From: Paratinospora sagittata
Taxonomy: Eukaryota > Streptophyta > Magnoliopsida > Ranunculales > Menispermaceae
Length of the DNA stretch: 64,000 nt
Assembly (NCBI GenBank): GCA_035771175.1
Contig: CM069612.1
Location: 30,266,150 to 30,330,149, forward strand
Reading direction: 5' to 3'
Shown piece by piece: positions 1-11,738 of this stretch. The position numbers were made by a program, and so were the translations under genes. How positions within the stretch are numbered: the stretch's first letter is position 1; each line of letters begins with the position of its first letter. The notes under the pieces are model-generated. The model was not told the DNA's origin and made no database searches. It worked only from the letters and a program-made list of their open reading frames with translations.

Positions 1-1793
1 ATATTGAAATCATTCTTGATTAATATCTTAATTTTTAATTCTATGATTCAAGAATATACATATTAATACATGTATAGTTTCCTTGATTATTTTCATATCA
101 AAATGATCTTTTAATTAGGATGTATTTAAAATGATGATTCATTGAAGGAAATTAGTGATTTTTTTTTTTAGAGAAAATCATATGTTCCAGTGTTTGGTTG
201 GCAAATTAAAGAGCTAATTTTTTTTTTTTATCAGCTCCTTGTTTTCTCATCATAGTTTTGTGGAGTAGAGAGTGTGAAAAAAAAGTCTGTGGAAAAAAAA
301 AAAAAAAAACTCTATGTAACCAAATTTGGAAAGGTCATAGTCATGTATTTTTTATTTTTTATTTTTAAATCTAAAATATTTATTATATTAAATCATATAC
401 AAGTTATTCAAAATCAATAGATCAAAAGATAATAAAAGTAGATCAAACTATTAATACAAAGAACAAATACTTACATCAAGGCTTAATTAGGCCACAACAA
501 GCACTGTAGTCATGGACTCATGTGATCAATAACCAAATAATTATGAAAAAATTTCTTATGTCTAACCAAATAATTATGTCTCGAGAAAAACTATATTTTC
601 AAAAAAAATTTCTCAGCTACTAAACACACTCTCAACTAACTATACATAAATAATTACAACTATAAGAATAAAAATTATATATAAACGAACTTAATGAAAT
701 CTGCAATTTAATTAATTAACTCTATTTGGGTAGGTTTACATAGTAATTGAGAGATCAGTTTTTTTTTTTTTTTTTTTTCTTGAGTGACTCAAACTTTAAC
801 TTAGGGCCATTGGATCAATAAATATATCAATTGCGGAGTCACAATTAGGTGGAATACATTACTTACGACTTCGAATATAACACGTACTCAGACCTAAAGC
901 CTTGTATAATTCAATCTTGTGTTGACCAAATTGTTGTTATTTGTCCTTTTAATCAATTAATTGTCAACCAAAGGATTGACCCTTTGTTCTGACTCTCTAG
1001 AATCTGGTTCCCTATTTAGATTTTGAATCGGTTGATGGGGGATATTTTTTTTTTATTAAAAGAAAAATTGAACACAAAATGCCTCTCAACTGTGTATAAA
1101 TGTGAGCAAGCTTATAAAGATCAAGTCATAAGTTTTTAACATGAATCTCTCCTTGTAGAGGTTGAAGTTTAGTGTTTTTTACTGCGTTTGGTTAATACAC
1201 CTAAAAAAGTAAAAACTCAAAAAATAATATTTTATTATTTCCTAAAAATAACATGTTTTCTTTATAAATTTTTAGAAACTGTTTTCGGGTTTCAACTAAT
1301 TAAACGTTCGTGTTTTCAAAATTTTGAATACAAGAAACTGTATCCGAATCATAAAGTAAACACAATCTTAATTTTTTAATTAATTTTTTAAAATAAATTT
1401 ACTTTTTAAATCTACATATAATTAATGCAATGTTTTACCTCTTTCTATAAGTCTTTTGTCCCATAACAGTAATTAATTAAGAAAAACAAAAACCAAGAAT
1501 GAAAAACAGGTGTTGTTTAATAAGAATTTTTAATAAATTAATTTATCATTCTTTTTGCTCCTCTCTCTAGCTTTTTTGACGACATGTATAGTTAATTAGA
1601 ATTGGTTGAGTAGACCAACCCACTAAAAAGAAGTCATAATTTTTTAATTACGAAGAACAACGACGCGTTCTCCTCGATATAGAAATCATTTTTTTCATAC
1701 ATAAATATCCATCTTCAAAACAACTATCTATCTTAGTTTGCTACTCATTGAAACACCGTTATCAACAATATCTTTCTTCATCGATCTATTGAA

Positions 1794-1796
<3 letters not shown>
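1..1796. other. AT-rich intergenic DNA with MITE-like patches
   Basis: No supported gene. About 160-640 carries T-runs and a stretch near 540-600 resembling DNA at 26150-26220 (shared 'aaatttctt.tgtctaac.aaata'), so probably a small dispersed repeat. About 1178-1345 resembles 4316-4490: both start near 'tgtttggtt' or 'gcgtttggtt' and carry matching A/T-rich interior blocks, as in non-autonomous DNA transposons. The upstream region of the gene starting at 1844 lies in the last 200 bases. Confidence 0.5.

Positions 1797-1840
<44 letters not shown>
1797..1840. repeat. (TA)n microsatellite in the 5' leader of STIG1-like gene 1
   Basis: About 22 uninterrupted AT dinucleotides end three bases before the ATG at 1844. 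The tract is either in the 5' UTR or abuts the start site. Length polymorphism here could affect transcript start or translation. Confidence 0.95.
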
Positions 1841-1842
<2 letters not shown>

Positions 1843-1843
1843 A

Positions 1844-2347
1844 ATGAATTTGATTAAAATCTTCTTCATTTTGTCTCTACTAGTGCAAGTTGCTATCAGC
1901 AGCACAAATACAAATCCCAGCAATGAAGAAGAAGTAGAAGTTGACAAAGATCAAGAGCAAGATAAAAAACCCATGATGAATTCTTTGGAATTCAACTTAT
2001 TTCCTGATACCCAAAAAGAATTATTATCACTTCATGGCACCATTGATGCTCGTTTTCTTGCTGCGAAGAAGGCGATGAGGCGGCGCGGAGTAGTTACTTG
2101 CAACAAGTTTCCTAGAATCTGTGGTGCAAGGGGAAGCCCAGGGCCACATTGTTGCAAGAAGAGATGCGTGAATGTGTTGATTGATCGTAACAATTGTGGG
2201 ATGTGTGGGAAGAAGTGCAAGTTCAATCAGATATGTTGTGGAGGGAAGTGTCTGAATCCATCGTTCAATAAGAAGCACTGCGGTGGATGCAACAACCGCT
2301 GTAAGAATGGAGGGTTCTGTGCATTTGGGTTGTGTAGCTATGCTTGA
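1844..2347 (+). CDS. STIG1-like secreted cysteine-rich protein 1
   Basis: Intronless 167-aa protein. Residues 1-19 are a hydrophobic signal peptide, followed by an acidic variable region (about 25-45). A C-terminal domain from Cys86 carries 16 cysteines, including CC pairs (HCCKKRC, ICCGGKC), and ends in LCSYA. This layout is diagnostic of the STIG1 (stigma-specific protein 1) family, which are apoplastic peptides; tomato STIG1 acts on pollen-tube growth and Arabidopsis GRI on cell death. The motif RFLAAKK before the domain matches the family's short conserved segment. The start is the first in-frame Met with a signal peptide. It is one of three intact paralogues in tandem orientation. The function of this copy is inferred only from the family. 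Confidence 0.93.
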   Translation: MNLIKIFFILSLLVQVAISSTNTNPSNEEEVEVDKDQEQDKKPMMNSLEFNLFPDTQKELLSLHGTIDARFLAAKKAMRRRGVVTCNKFPRICGARGSPGPHCCKKRCVNVLIDRNNCGMCGKKCKFNQICCGGKCLNPSFNKKHCGGCNNRCKNGGFCAFGLCSYA

Positions 2348-2491
2348 TATTCATTAGGAACAATTGGATTTTTTTTTTTGAACTAGTTTTGAATTGAATT
2401 AATTATTTTTTACAAAATTGTAAACAGAGGTAGATCCTGAGTGGGGGCAATTGCCTATTTTCCTCAACTTATCATGTAATTTAGTTAACTT

Positions 2492-2492
2492 G

Positions 2493-2520
<28 letters not shown>
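2492..2520. repeat. (AT)n microsatellite
   Basis: Simple AT repeat about 150 bases downstream of the first STIG1-like gene. Confidence 0.9.
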
Positions 2521-2524
<4 letters not shown>

Positions 2525-2944
2525 ATTCTTGATTAATTAGCAACCGTTCTTTAGCAAATTGTATGCTTGGGTTTTTAATTATTTACTTTAAAGTTAAATA
2601 AACAATTTAAATCCTACTGAGATTTTGATCCTAGCAGAGCATATAGATTGATCATATGTATAAATACACCACAAGGAGAAATTATATAAATTAGTCATCA
2701 GACTTTTAAGTATCACATACAATCCACAAAATTGAGGGTAATCTACTAATTGGAGTGTCAAAAGGCATCTCCGCCTAAGAGATGACGGTTCAAGTTTTCC
2801 TTTACCACAAAAGTGGTAGAGAGAGGCGGTGCGCATTTTTGGGTCTAGTTGGAGCTACGGGCCTTGGTCTTCTTTATCCACGATGAAGTTGTCATGGCTG
2901 TTGTCTAGTTTTTTAATTTCTTTTTGACCCTTGGGTATTTAAAT

Positions 2945-3115
2945 ATTGAAAAATGTTTTAGAAACATACTTAACAAACATATTTTGTTAACATTGTCTTT
3001 AATTAAAAATTATTAAAACACATCGAATCATGTATTAACACGTAATTCGAGACTATCTAACATCTTTTAAGGACAATGTCTTAACAAAGTGTGTTAGTCA
3101 AATATTACTCTTAAA
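2945..3115. mobile_element. Foldback MITE-like element, 'cat-gtattaa-cgtaattcgag' family
   Basis: The core 'aatcatgtattaacacgtaattcgag' pattern is flanked by inverted segments: 'taacattgtctt' on one side and 'aggacaatgtctta' on the other. The same core recurs at 12501-12816, 29320-29465 and, more decayed, 30685-30840. Several dispersed inverted-repeat copies without coding capacity suggest a small non-autonomous element. TSDs were not resolved. Confidence 0.5.
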
Positions 3116-3594
3116 TTTTATATATTTAGTGTATGGTTTTAATGTAAATACTACTTAAAGGACAAAAAGAAGAAGAAGTAATCTGTGATGAATACTTACG
3201 TCAGGCTCTCACTTTGCTACATTTGAAAATTAGTAGCAAAGCTCACTTGTGTGTTAGTGGCCATGGAAGGGAATTGCATGGCACGTGCCTTCTACTGTTT
3301 TGTTTCTTGTGGAGGGCATGCAGTCATCCCCACTTCTCTTTCTCCTCAGTTGTGCCCATCTTAATTTCTGTCCCCAAACTCACTCTAGAAACTTAGTATT
3401 AATGATGAAATCAAAATAATGATTGTCTCTATAAGGGCACTTTTCATAATAATATGAAATTCATATATGAAAGCATATATATATATATATATATCAAATG
3501 ATTAGCTGCGAAAACTTGTATTCCCTTTTTGCATATACCATTATTGAGAGTAAAAGGTATTGTTTAAATAATTATTAGTATATATAAGATATTA

Positions 3595-3658
<64 letters not shown>

Positions 3659-4314
3659 TTTTCCTTTGACTCAAATTAAACATCAATATTTAACTATATA
3701 TATATAATTAAGGTGATATATACTTTTTGTAATAGTGGGCCAAACTCATTATTGGTGTGTTTTTGGAGGATGATTAACACTTTAAATGGTGCTTATGATT
3801 GCATTTTGTGGAAGTTCAATGTATAATGTTTAAAAATATGTTAGAGGTCTCTTAAAGGTCCTTGTGTTAAAGGGAGCCATGGCCATAGGATTGACAAGTG
3901 CCCTTATTAATTTTTGTTTTTAAATTGGGAGGACACCCACTTTTATTAATTTCAAGTTCCATTAATTAGATTAATTAATTAATTATGGATTCATGATTTC
4001 GTGATCACGTGGTTTGACTCTTAATTTCAAGGCCACATGGCCAGGGGGTAGGTCTGGTGAGTTAATTAAACTGAAAATTTGCTTATAAAGTGTTAATGAT
4101 TTACTAATCTTTTTCTTTTTTAAAAGAATTTTGAAAGATTGCTACTTAATTATCATTAAATTCCTCCCCAAAAGTTATTAATTAATATGAGTATTAATGG
4201 ACGGTGGTCTTGGTCTTGAATAGTTTAATTTATTGTTTGTTTGATAATTGAGAATTATTATTATTATTTTTAAGAAAATAATAGATTACTTTTTCGCTCA
4301 AATGCTCTTAGCTT
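3116..4314. other. Intergenic DNA, no gene recognised
   Basis: AT-rich. It contains a long (AT)n tract (3599-3656) and another short one near 3477-3494. The short open frame around 3214-3396 has no recognisable domain. Confidence 0.5.
3599..3656. repeat. (AT)n microsatellite
   Basis: About 29 AT units without interruption. Confidence 0.95.
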
Positions 4315-4315
4315 A

Positions 4316-4505
4316 GGTTATGTTTGGTTCGGGGTCTGAAAACAAGAATACAATTCAAAAAAGAGTAAATTTAAAAAATAATTTTTTATTATTTTTTAAA
4401 AATAACTTGTTTTCTTAACAAAAAGTGAAAAATTGTTTTCAGATCTTTTGAACCAAACAAATTTTTGGTATTTTTAAATATTGAGATCACAAACCAAATA
4501 GAGCC
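4316..4505. mobile_element. MITE-like element with 'tgtttggttcg' / 'gaaccaaaca' ends
   Basis: 'tatgtttggttcgggg' near 4319 and 'ttgaaccaaacaaa' near 4448-4461 are inverted versions of each other around an AT-rich core with no ORF. A related stretch lies at about 1178-1345. This fits a non-autonomous DNA transposon. The right boundary is uncertain. Confidence 0.4.
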
Positions 4506-4897
4506 TTAATTTTCTCATGAAAATGTTTTAGAATTATTCATTGTGTTCACATTCATCTTTAATGAGACTTTTTATTTATTCCTTTGTGTTTAATTGCATT
4601 ATATACCAATATATATAAAACAAATGTTTTTATATATGTAGAATATTCAAATAATCACGAGAGTGTTATCTAAAGAAAATTTGCTTGAGAAGAAAAAACT
4701 ATATTTTCTTGATTCAAAGATACTAATTCGTATTGATTAATGATTCAAATTAATTAAGATTAGATGCACCCAATAAGAAATCTCTTAATGATTGAAACAT
4801 TAATTTGTTAATTACAAAGGTCACACTTAATATATAATGCTTTTTTTTTTGGGTAATATATGGTGCTTTTGATGCATTCAATATATACTTCAATAAA

Positions 4898-4901
<4 letters not shown>

Positions 4902-4939
<38 letters not shown>
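4902..4939. repeat. (AT)n microsatellite
   Basis: About 19 AT units. Confidence 0.9.
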
Positions 4940-4941
<2 letters not shown>

Positions 4942-5083
4942 TTAATAAAGTTTCTATTTGATTAAGGAACCTCATGATCTCACGTGCTTTGACCCATAAT
5001 ACTTAATTAAGACCCTATTAGACCGTAAGATGATCTTATCAGTCTAATTAATAAACAAAATTAGCATTCTAATTAAAATGGTC

Positions 5084-7321
5084 TGTCACGACGCCCTGAC
5101 GTAGGCGGACGTCATGACCGGTACAGTGAACCATACACCGTACATACTCATATACAGTATATAATATACTGTCAGCCTTCACGTACTCTCACAAAACTAC
5201 CAAAATTGTACAGAATATTTTTTTTTATATACCACACATCAAATCAAATCAAATATATATAGATGATCATTCCACTCACATTTATTCCATTTATTCCACA
5301 AATTAAATTCTCACTTGATAAATATCTATGATCATCTCATTCCATCACCCCAAGCATTATATAATATTACCATATAACCCATCTAGGTGATACATATATA
5401 TATATATAATGTGTGATAAGTAAAATAACAAAAATAGAAGTTATTTCCTCCAAGCATACGTACACATATCAGACGAAGGCTCACGTGATTTTCACTCACG
5501 AATTTTCTTTTTACCTTCGACTCAATACCTGAAATATTGGAGGAAATGGGGTGAGCAAACAACAGCTCAGTGAATATAGTTCTTGAGATGACAATTATAT
5601 ACATTTATAGAAATATGACATTTAAAATTCTTTCAAACACTTATTCAACACATGCATCATTCAACGAATATATTGTACATGTCAACAACATAATTTCATG
5701 ATTTTCAATAACACAATGCACAAATCTCCCTCCTCCGCAAGGCAAGAGAGCGGGTCTAACCCTTGTATGGCCGTTACAAGGTAGCCACAACCTCTAATTA
5801 CCCAATGAACAGTCATTTCAAGGATCCCAACCCTTGTTAGGACAGACCTACTGATAATGAGGACTCGCAAAACTTCATCCGGGTCTAGTGCCTAACGAAA
5901 TGACAATGAGGACTCGCAAAACCTCATCATTACAAACTCCAATTGCTAAAATCAGTTTGCATGATCCATAAAACTTAATGCATTATATATAAATATAATA
6001 TGCATACAATCAAACATTTTATATGCGTACAATGTCATACAAGAACCAAATCAAGAAAACTATACTCACAGTGGTTACACGGGTTTCTAATCCAATATAT
6101 CCTCTAAAATCGAGCACCATAAACGTCATTGCTTCCTCAAGAGCGTTTAGCCATGTACTTAAGCTCTCAACTGAAATGAACCAGAGCTTATCATGAGAAG
6201 CACCATTTATCATATCGTTAGCTACTAAAAATATCAAATCATATCCAAAAATCACAATCTTAGCATCGAAACGTCCGGAATTCAGTTCTCTACGATTCTA
6301 TGATCTCAAATCGGAGTTTCATTAGATGTACATCATTGTTCATAGTACTATTCATATCACTGTTTATATAGTACTGTTCACAACACTGTTTACATTCACT
6401 ATTCACTATTCACTATTCACTTTACTATTCACTATTCATCCGAAAGATGTAAATTGTATTAAGATTGTCAAACGGTCTCCAAAACGGATGAAATAGAATC
6501 TAACCACAGATTCGGAGTCCCGACAGCCCAGGGAGTGTTTTTTTACCTTCCTAGCGGATTTTTCATTCACGTTAAGTCAAAACCCCAATTTTTAAAAACA
6601 CGGTAAAACGGCTCCCACAGTTAAAATCACTCCGCTAGAAAGTTTACATCTAGCTTAGATATCAATTTTACGAAGAAAGTGAGTGAAAATCACTTACCGC
6701 GGGTTCGGATTTCGCGCGAATCACGCGTTCTCCCTTCCGTTCTTCTCTTTCCCTTTCTCTGTTCGTTCGTTCCTCTTCTCTTCATATTTTTTTTTTGTTT
6801 TCTTTCCGTCGGCAACTTCTTTCTTTTCTATTCTTTTTTTTTCTATTTATTTTTTATTTTTTTATTCTAGTTGTCACACTTTGAAAACAACTAGATATAA
6901 AGATTTTATATTTTTTTATTTATATTTATATATACAAATGATTCCATGCACCTTTATCTTAATAGTTAACCAACTCTCCATCTTAATATTTCACTTTCAT
7001 TCATTCAATCATACTTCAATCCATATTTTTAATTAACCAACCTCATAAATTAATCAATTTAATTCAACTCAATCCACATATTTAATTAATCAACCCATTC
7101 AACTAATAAAACTTATATTCTTTATTTAATAATTTTATTTATTTGCTCACATTCCCTAATTACAGCATGTATTTCATACACGCGTATATTTATCTCATAC
7201 ATATCAAATATGTGTATTATCACACGTATATTTAGCTCATACGTATAAAATACGTATATTATACATCTCGATATACGCGTACTTCAACGTATGTATTTAA
7301 TTAAATTTACGGGGTGTTACA
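5084..7321 (-). mobile_element. Solo LTR of a Ty3/Gypsy chromovirus-type element
   Basis: The 2238-bp block begins TGTCACGACGCC and ends GGGGTGTTACA. Read on the minus strand this is TGTAACACCCC...GTCGTGACA, the same ends as the LTRs of the complete element at 38369-47067. Interior landmarks match in the same order: a 'gcaaggcaagagagcgggtctaaccc' type block near 5740, 'cactattcactattcac' repeats near 6390, and the 'cacttaccgcgggttcgg' region near 6690. There is no internal coding region or second LTR, so this is the product of LTR-LTR recombination. Flanks TGGTC (5079-5083) and TGATC (7322-7326) look like a 5-bp target duplication with one change. It is clearly diverged from the 38 kb LTRs and carries one copy of a block they have twice. 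Confidence 0.85.
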
Positions 7322-8170
7322 TGATCTCAACTTAATAGTCTTTTTATCAACTACGGGCCGGGTTTGGCAATATATATATAAATTAAATATTATTATTTTG
7401 ATGTCATATTCAACTGTATTTTCTCTTAATGTTCAACTTAACTTAACAAAGTTTCTTCTCAATTATATCTTCTCAATTATATATATATGAGATCGATCAA
7501 CTGCTTAATTAATATTTCTTTACTCAGAAAAATGTGGGGAGACGCAATTTCCAATACTTTTTTCAACGTTGTACAGTAGTGCGTGATGATGTAAGGAGTT
7601 CTGACAACTTTAAAAAAGTTTTTTTTTTCATATTACATATAAATAACGTCACGTCAGCATAAGTTGAAATTTATGTTACAAAATAGAGTCGCTCGCAATC
7701 ATATCAAAAAATATAAAAATAGAAACCATATGTATCCTTGGTTAATTTCCCACCTCCTTTTCTAATTTGTATCCTTTTGGAGGGTTTTACCCATTGTTTT
7801 CATCAAATTAACTTAAGCACTCAAATGGCCTCATATGATTTGATATATATATATATATATACCATGAAATTTCTAGTGTTCAATTGATAAGAATCACCCC
7901 TCCCCCTTCCCCCTTATATTGACTACTTGATCATTAATTAACATATATATGGATTTTGACTTGCTTTTTTCTCTATATTTCTGAACTTAGAAACTTGAAC
8001 ACCAATGCGCCTAACTCTCCTTTACTTCCATTCAAATAAGTTCCATGAACTCTACAGAGACGTGTTAGTACTGCAAGCAGCTGTTGAATTCAGACCACAA
8101 GAACTACAAAAACTAGAACTTGTGCCTCCAGTTTCCTACATTCAACTTATCTCCACATGCAAAACTTCCC
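7322..8170. other. Upstream region of STIG1-like gene 2
   Basis: No ORF with recognisable content. AT-rich, with a short (TA)n near 7844-7861. The last few hundred bases presumably hold the promoter of the gene at 8276. Confidence 0.4.
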
Positions 8171-8178
8171 TATAAAAA
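8171..8178 (+). promoter_or_regulatory. TATA box of STIG1-like gene 2
   Basis: TATAAAAA lies 105 bases before the ATG at 8276, in a C-rich context (cccTATAAAAAcccc). It is the only good TATA match at a plausible distance. Confidence 0.65.
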
Positions 8179-8275
8179 CCCCTCCAATTGCCTTGATCTC
8201 CCCATTAACAAACATACAAACAAAAGAAAATATATACTAGTACTAGCTAGCTAGATATCACTTCATTTTATCACC

Positions 8276-8749
8276 ATGAGTCTCCTAAAACTCTTTTTTC
8301 TAGTAGCTTTCTCCATCACCATTTTCACCAACATCGCCATTGCATCCGCTACAAACAACAACGATGAAAACGAAGAACTACACATGCCTATAAACACGAA
8401 AGTAGTTAATGATGAGCTACCCTCTCTCGGTACTGGTGGCGGACGGTTGCTAGGTCAAGAGCAGCCTAGTTATGGAAGGCCGTTGTCGTCGTCCATGAAA
8501 TGCGACAAGTTTCCTAGGATTTGCCGGGCCAAGGGGAGCCCAGGGCCAGATTGCTGTAAGAAGAGGTGTGTGAATGTAATGAAGGATAAGTTGAACTGTG
8601 GGATTTGTGGGAACAAGTGCAAGTATGGGCAGATATGTTGCAGAGGGAACTGTGTGAATCCGTTGTTTGATAGGAGGCACTGTGGTGGGTGCAACCAGAG
8701 GTGCAATAAAGGGGACTTTTGTGCTTATGGGATGTGTAACTATGCTTAG
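8276..8749 (+). CDS. STIG1-like secreted cysteine-rich protein 2
   Basis: Intronless 157-aa protein. Residues 1-24 form a signal peptide (hydrophobic core about 4-22). A linker rich in Asn, Glu and Gly follows. The 16-cysteine STIG1 domain runs from Cys76 to the C-terminus, ending MCNYA. Its domain is closest to that of gene 1: both share KFPRIC, KGSPGP or RGSPGP, and CCKKRCVNV. The Cys spacing is the same in all three genes, while the N-terminal linker differs strongly, as expected for fast-evolving apoplastic peptides. It probably acts outside the cell in reproductive or stress signalling, by family analogy only. Confidence 0.93.
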   Translation: MSLLKLFFLVAFSITIFTNIAIASATNNNDENEELHMPINTKVVNDELPSLGTGGGRLLGQEQPSYGRPLSSSMKCDKFPRICRAKGSPGPDCCKKRCVNVMKDKLNCGICGNKCKYGQICCRGNCVNPLFDRRHCGGCNQRCNKGDFCAYGMCNYA

Positions 8750-8885
8750 ATATTTGGTATACTGTTCTTTGGGTTTATGTTATTTAGATTGTGATGATAT
8801 TTGTAACAAGCGTAGCATATATAAATATATATATGCAAGTCTTGCAAAGGTGTTTAGAGGAACTTATCTTGATATTTAAATTACT

Positions 8886-8958
8886 CGACTCCACTGGGGA
8901 TCGAACCCAGAATCTCTGGTTCCGTACACCAGCGCATTATTTATTGGGCCATAGAGTC
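8886..8958 (-). tRNA. tRNA-Arg(ACG), probably a pseudogene
   Basis: Minus-strand 73-mer with a full 7-bp acceptor stem (GACTCTA with TGGAGTC, one G-T pair), discriminator G, an anticodon stem CTGGT/ACCAG with loop GTACGGA (anticodon ACG), and an intact B box GGTTCGATCCC. It closely matches plant tRNA-Arg(ACG). The D-loop reads AATAAATAA where AATGGATAA is expected, so the conserved G18-G19 pair is gone. The loop base before the anticodon is G instead of the usual pyrimidine. Loss of G18G19 breaks the D-loop/T-loop contact and weakens the A box, so a functional product is doubtful. Confidence 0.8.
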
Positions 8959-9721
8959 CTTGTTTGTTTCGTTTAAATATTAAATATATTATTTGTTAAA
9001 TGAATAATATTTGGATATTTGATATTCTAAAGCGAACGGAAATCTTAGGTTTCATTTTTTAATAAATATTTTATGAATACTCGTTGATACAAAGAGTTTA
9101 AATGAGGCTATTGCATTATATTATCATGCAGCTATTGAGATTTCATTTTATTTTTGTTAAAAATATGGATAATTTTAAATATACTCATCAAAAATATTCA
9201 TTATATTATCATTGAGAATTTGTTAACTTGATGGGTAGATTGAGTATTTTTTATGAATATATTTAGAATTATCCTAAAAAAATATTTACTCCTAGATTTC
9301 GTGTTTACAATTAAGATGAGTACGGAAGGGTGGTGCCTTTGTAACGGTTTTTCTATTTTAAGCTTTATTTTCTTACAGACGGAAGCTTATATATAGGAAC
9401 GCATAGAGGTCCAATTTAACTGCCAGAAGTCAACAATAGAGCTGAGTTCGTCAGATAAGAAGTCAAGTCAGAGAAGCCTACTAATTAATAAATTCTAAGC
9501 TACCAAATTTTGCAAGTAAGATTTCATTTGTTATAAATAACACTTTCACAAAAATAAAATGCTTAAAAATATATTAATTAGTGAGAAAAATATTGTATCA
9601 TTTTATTTGGATTCATGTAATTCTGTCATACAGTGTTATATGATAAACTCATAAGGTACCTACTTTTAGTTTCAAAATGTGTAATAATGAATTATTTTAA
9701 ACAAAAATCTAAAACAACATT

Positions 9722-9908
9722 TTTTTTGTTGTTGAAAACATGAGTGCCCAGGTCAGCTCTTGCGCACCTAACTAATTTGAGGGGTACAAGTCCCTAGCTT
9801 GCAAAAGGGACATTCTCTGAAATCCTGAAGAAAATCTTTATTCAGGCTCATACCTTATATGAGACACGAGTGGATGAGACTCGAACTCGTTACCTTTCGG
9901 TTACTTGC
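9722..9908 (-). mobile_element. tRNA-derived SINE
   Basis: On the minus strand the unit starts with a tRNA-like head: 'ggttgggtagagggg' (A-box-like), then 'taacgagttcgagtctc' (B-box-like, centred near 9876-9890). It ends with 'ggtgcgcaagagctgacctgggcac' and an A/CAA-rich tail (T-rich on + at 9719-9735). Pol III boxes, about 190 bp length and a simple tail fit a plant SINE with the 'gtgcgc..agctg.cc' type 3' region. The TSD was not resolved. Confidence 0.65.
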
Positions 9909-10180
9909 CCCTCTACCCAACCATTGTATATAGATAGCTTTAATTTACACAATTTCTTAGAAACTGCTGGATTTTCCATACAATCATCAACAATCCAATT
10001 TGTACCAAAATGTATTTTGGTTCATGTATTTAATTTCGTGGTTGTTTCTATAATTATTTCCAGTCTAATCATTTGGAAATCAAGCACTTATCTGCTTAAT
10101 TCCTACAAACCTAACTTCCGTTTACTTGTGAAGAAATAACTACATGTCATGCCACTATTGAACCACACCACACCCACTAA

Positions 10181-10187
10181 TATATAA
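10181..10187 (+). promoter_or_regulatory. TATA box of STIG1-like gene 3
   Basis: TATATAA about 155 bases before the ATG at 10338. Several TATATA tracts follow (10203-10276), so assignment of the functional box is tentative. Confidence 0.4.
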
Positions 10188-10246
10188 ACTCATCTCTACT
10201 CATATATATACATAAATAACCGCTATATATATAGCTATAGCTCTTG

Positions 10247-10247
<1 letters not shown>

Positions 10248-10276
<29 letters not shown>
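10248..10276. repeat. (AT)n microsatellite
   Basis: Simple AT tract in the presumed promoter or leader of STIG1-like gene 3. A short (AC)n follows at about 10324-10333. Confidence 0.9.
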
Positions 10277-10280
<4 letters not shown>

Positions 10281-10337
10281 TCAATAAAAATTAATATAAC
10301 TACTCCCTTCATTCCACAACAAACACACACACACGAC

Positions 10338-10775
10338 ATGATGAAGTTTTCGAAGATCTTTGTCATGTTAATTATGACATTGGCCATGGCTTTGCTGCCC
10401 TTTACTATCAATGCCACTAGCAATGCTGCAATACTATTAGCTAATCAAAGAGAGCAAAATCCAGTCATGCCAAGCACAATAAGCAACTTTCTTACTGAGA
10501 AGAAGCCTCGGATGGTGGTGATGACATGCGATAAGTACCCTAGAACTTGCCTCAGCAAGTGGAGTTCTGGCCCTTATTGCTGCAAGAAAAGGTGTGTTGA
10601 TGTGGTGAGAGACAGAGAGAACTGTGGGAGATGTGGAAGGAGATGCGAGTACTCTGAGATTTGTTGCAATGGGAAGTGTGTGAATCCATATTTTGATGAG
10701 AAGAATTGTGGGAGGTGCAACTACAAGTGCAAGGAGGATGGTTCATGTGTGTATGGGATGTGTAGCTATGCTTAA
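10338..10775 (+). CDS. STIG1-like secreted cysteine-rich protein 3
   Basis: Intronless 145-aa protein. It has a signal peptide at residues 1-27, a short linker containing FLTEKKPR, and a 16-cysteine STIG1 domain from Cys64 ending MCSYA. It is more basic and more divergent than genes 1 and 2 (KYPRTC and SSGPYCC in place of KFPRIC and SPGP.CC). It starts with two adjacent Mets and the first is used. STIG1 debris at 18809-19415 and 22386-22440 resembles this gene most, so it is the likely relative of the duplicated copies. The 3' flank carries a (CA)n tract at about 10792-10809. Confidence 0.93.
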   Translation: MMKFSKIFVMLIMTLAMALLPFTINATSNAAILLANQREQNPVMPSTISNFLTEKKPRMVVMTCDKYPRTCLSKWSSGPYCCKKRCVDVVRDRENCGRCGRRCEYSEICCNGKCVNPYFDEKNCGRCNYKCKEDGSCVYGMCSYA

Positions 10776-11079
10776 TTAGTTATATAGGATTCACACACAC
10801 ACACACACATATATATGTAGTCATGTAAGGAATAAAGGAAGCCAAGGCTTCTTTGTAATTTGTTGGTTTTGACAGCTTGATGCTTGTAATTAACATTAGT
10901 TGGGTGTGGTTTTGATGAGTATGTATTTTGGGTCTTTTTAGCATTTTTTTATTGGCATAACCAATTAGTCTTCTCCATCTTCATTTATGCGTTAATTAAT
11001 TATGTTATCTCTAGGTACATATCTATGATTTTGAAATTAAAGGATTACTATTTTCTATAGGATTGTACAATAGGGACCT

Positions 11080-11189
11080 GGGCACAAACTTAGCTAGTCT
11101 CTTAGATCATCCTTAAGTTACCAATGGTACATCATGTGGCTCTAGGATGATCCTAAGGACCTGATTTGCAAAAGGAGAGTTTCGTGCCC
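11080..11189. mobile_element. Short foldback element (GGGCAC...GTGCCC)
   Basis: The ends GGGCACAAACT and AGTTTCGTGCCC are inverted. Internal blocks 'agatcatccttaag' and 'ctaggatgatcctaagga' are also inverted, as are 'accaatggta' segments near the middle. About 110 bp, no ORF. It could be a MITE or part of a larger one. Confidence 0.45.
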
Positions 11190-11738
11190 AAGTTTGTTGG
11201 TTGTTTTCATTTTTTTTATAATGTTATGAGGATTTAAAATTCCAAAACAATTGTAGCTGTTATAAATCACAGCTACAACAGATATGACAATCACCACATC
11301 TTTCTCCATATTAGATTTGTAATATTTAATGTCAGGATTTCAATCTCCTTATATAGCAATGCCAAGGGAATTAAAAATCTCGTGCTAATTACAAATCACT
11401 ATTACATTAGATTTGTAACTTTTATACACCAAAAAATCACTCTCTTTACAAAAACTACAAATCTGATGTGGAATCTATCAGATTTAGTAATTTGTATAGA
11501 GTTTTCATTGGTATTTCTCAATCTAAAGTAGCAAATTTTTTTTGGTGACAAGATACGGTATATTATGAAAAAGAGGAATACATCCTAAACACTAAAACCG
11601 GAGAATTAACAATTAAATATTAAAAAAGGACTAATTCAACAAAATCCAAGTAAGACACACCCATGATTAAGAAGCTAATTCTATGTATATGCAATACTTA
11701 ATTTACCCCCTCCCCTGTGAAGAACTTGCAAATATAAA

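Noticed and set aside
2027..2278. Minus-strand ORFs over the STIG1-like genes (also at 8450-8706 and 10552-10746)
   Set aside because: Antisense shadows of the cysteine-rich domain codons.
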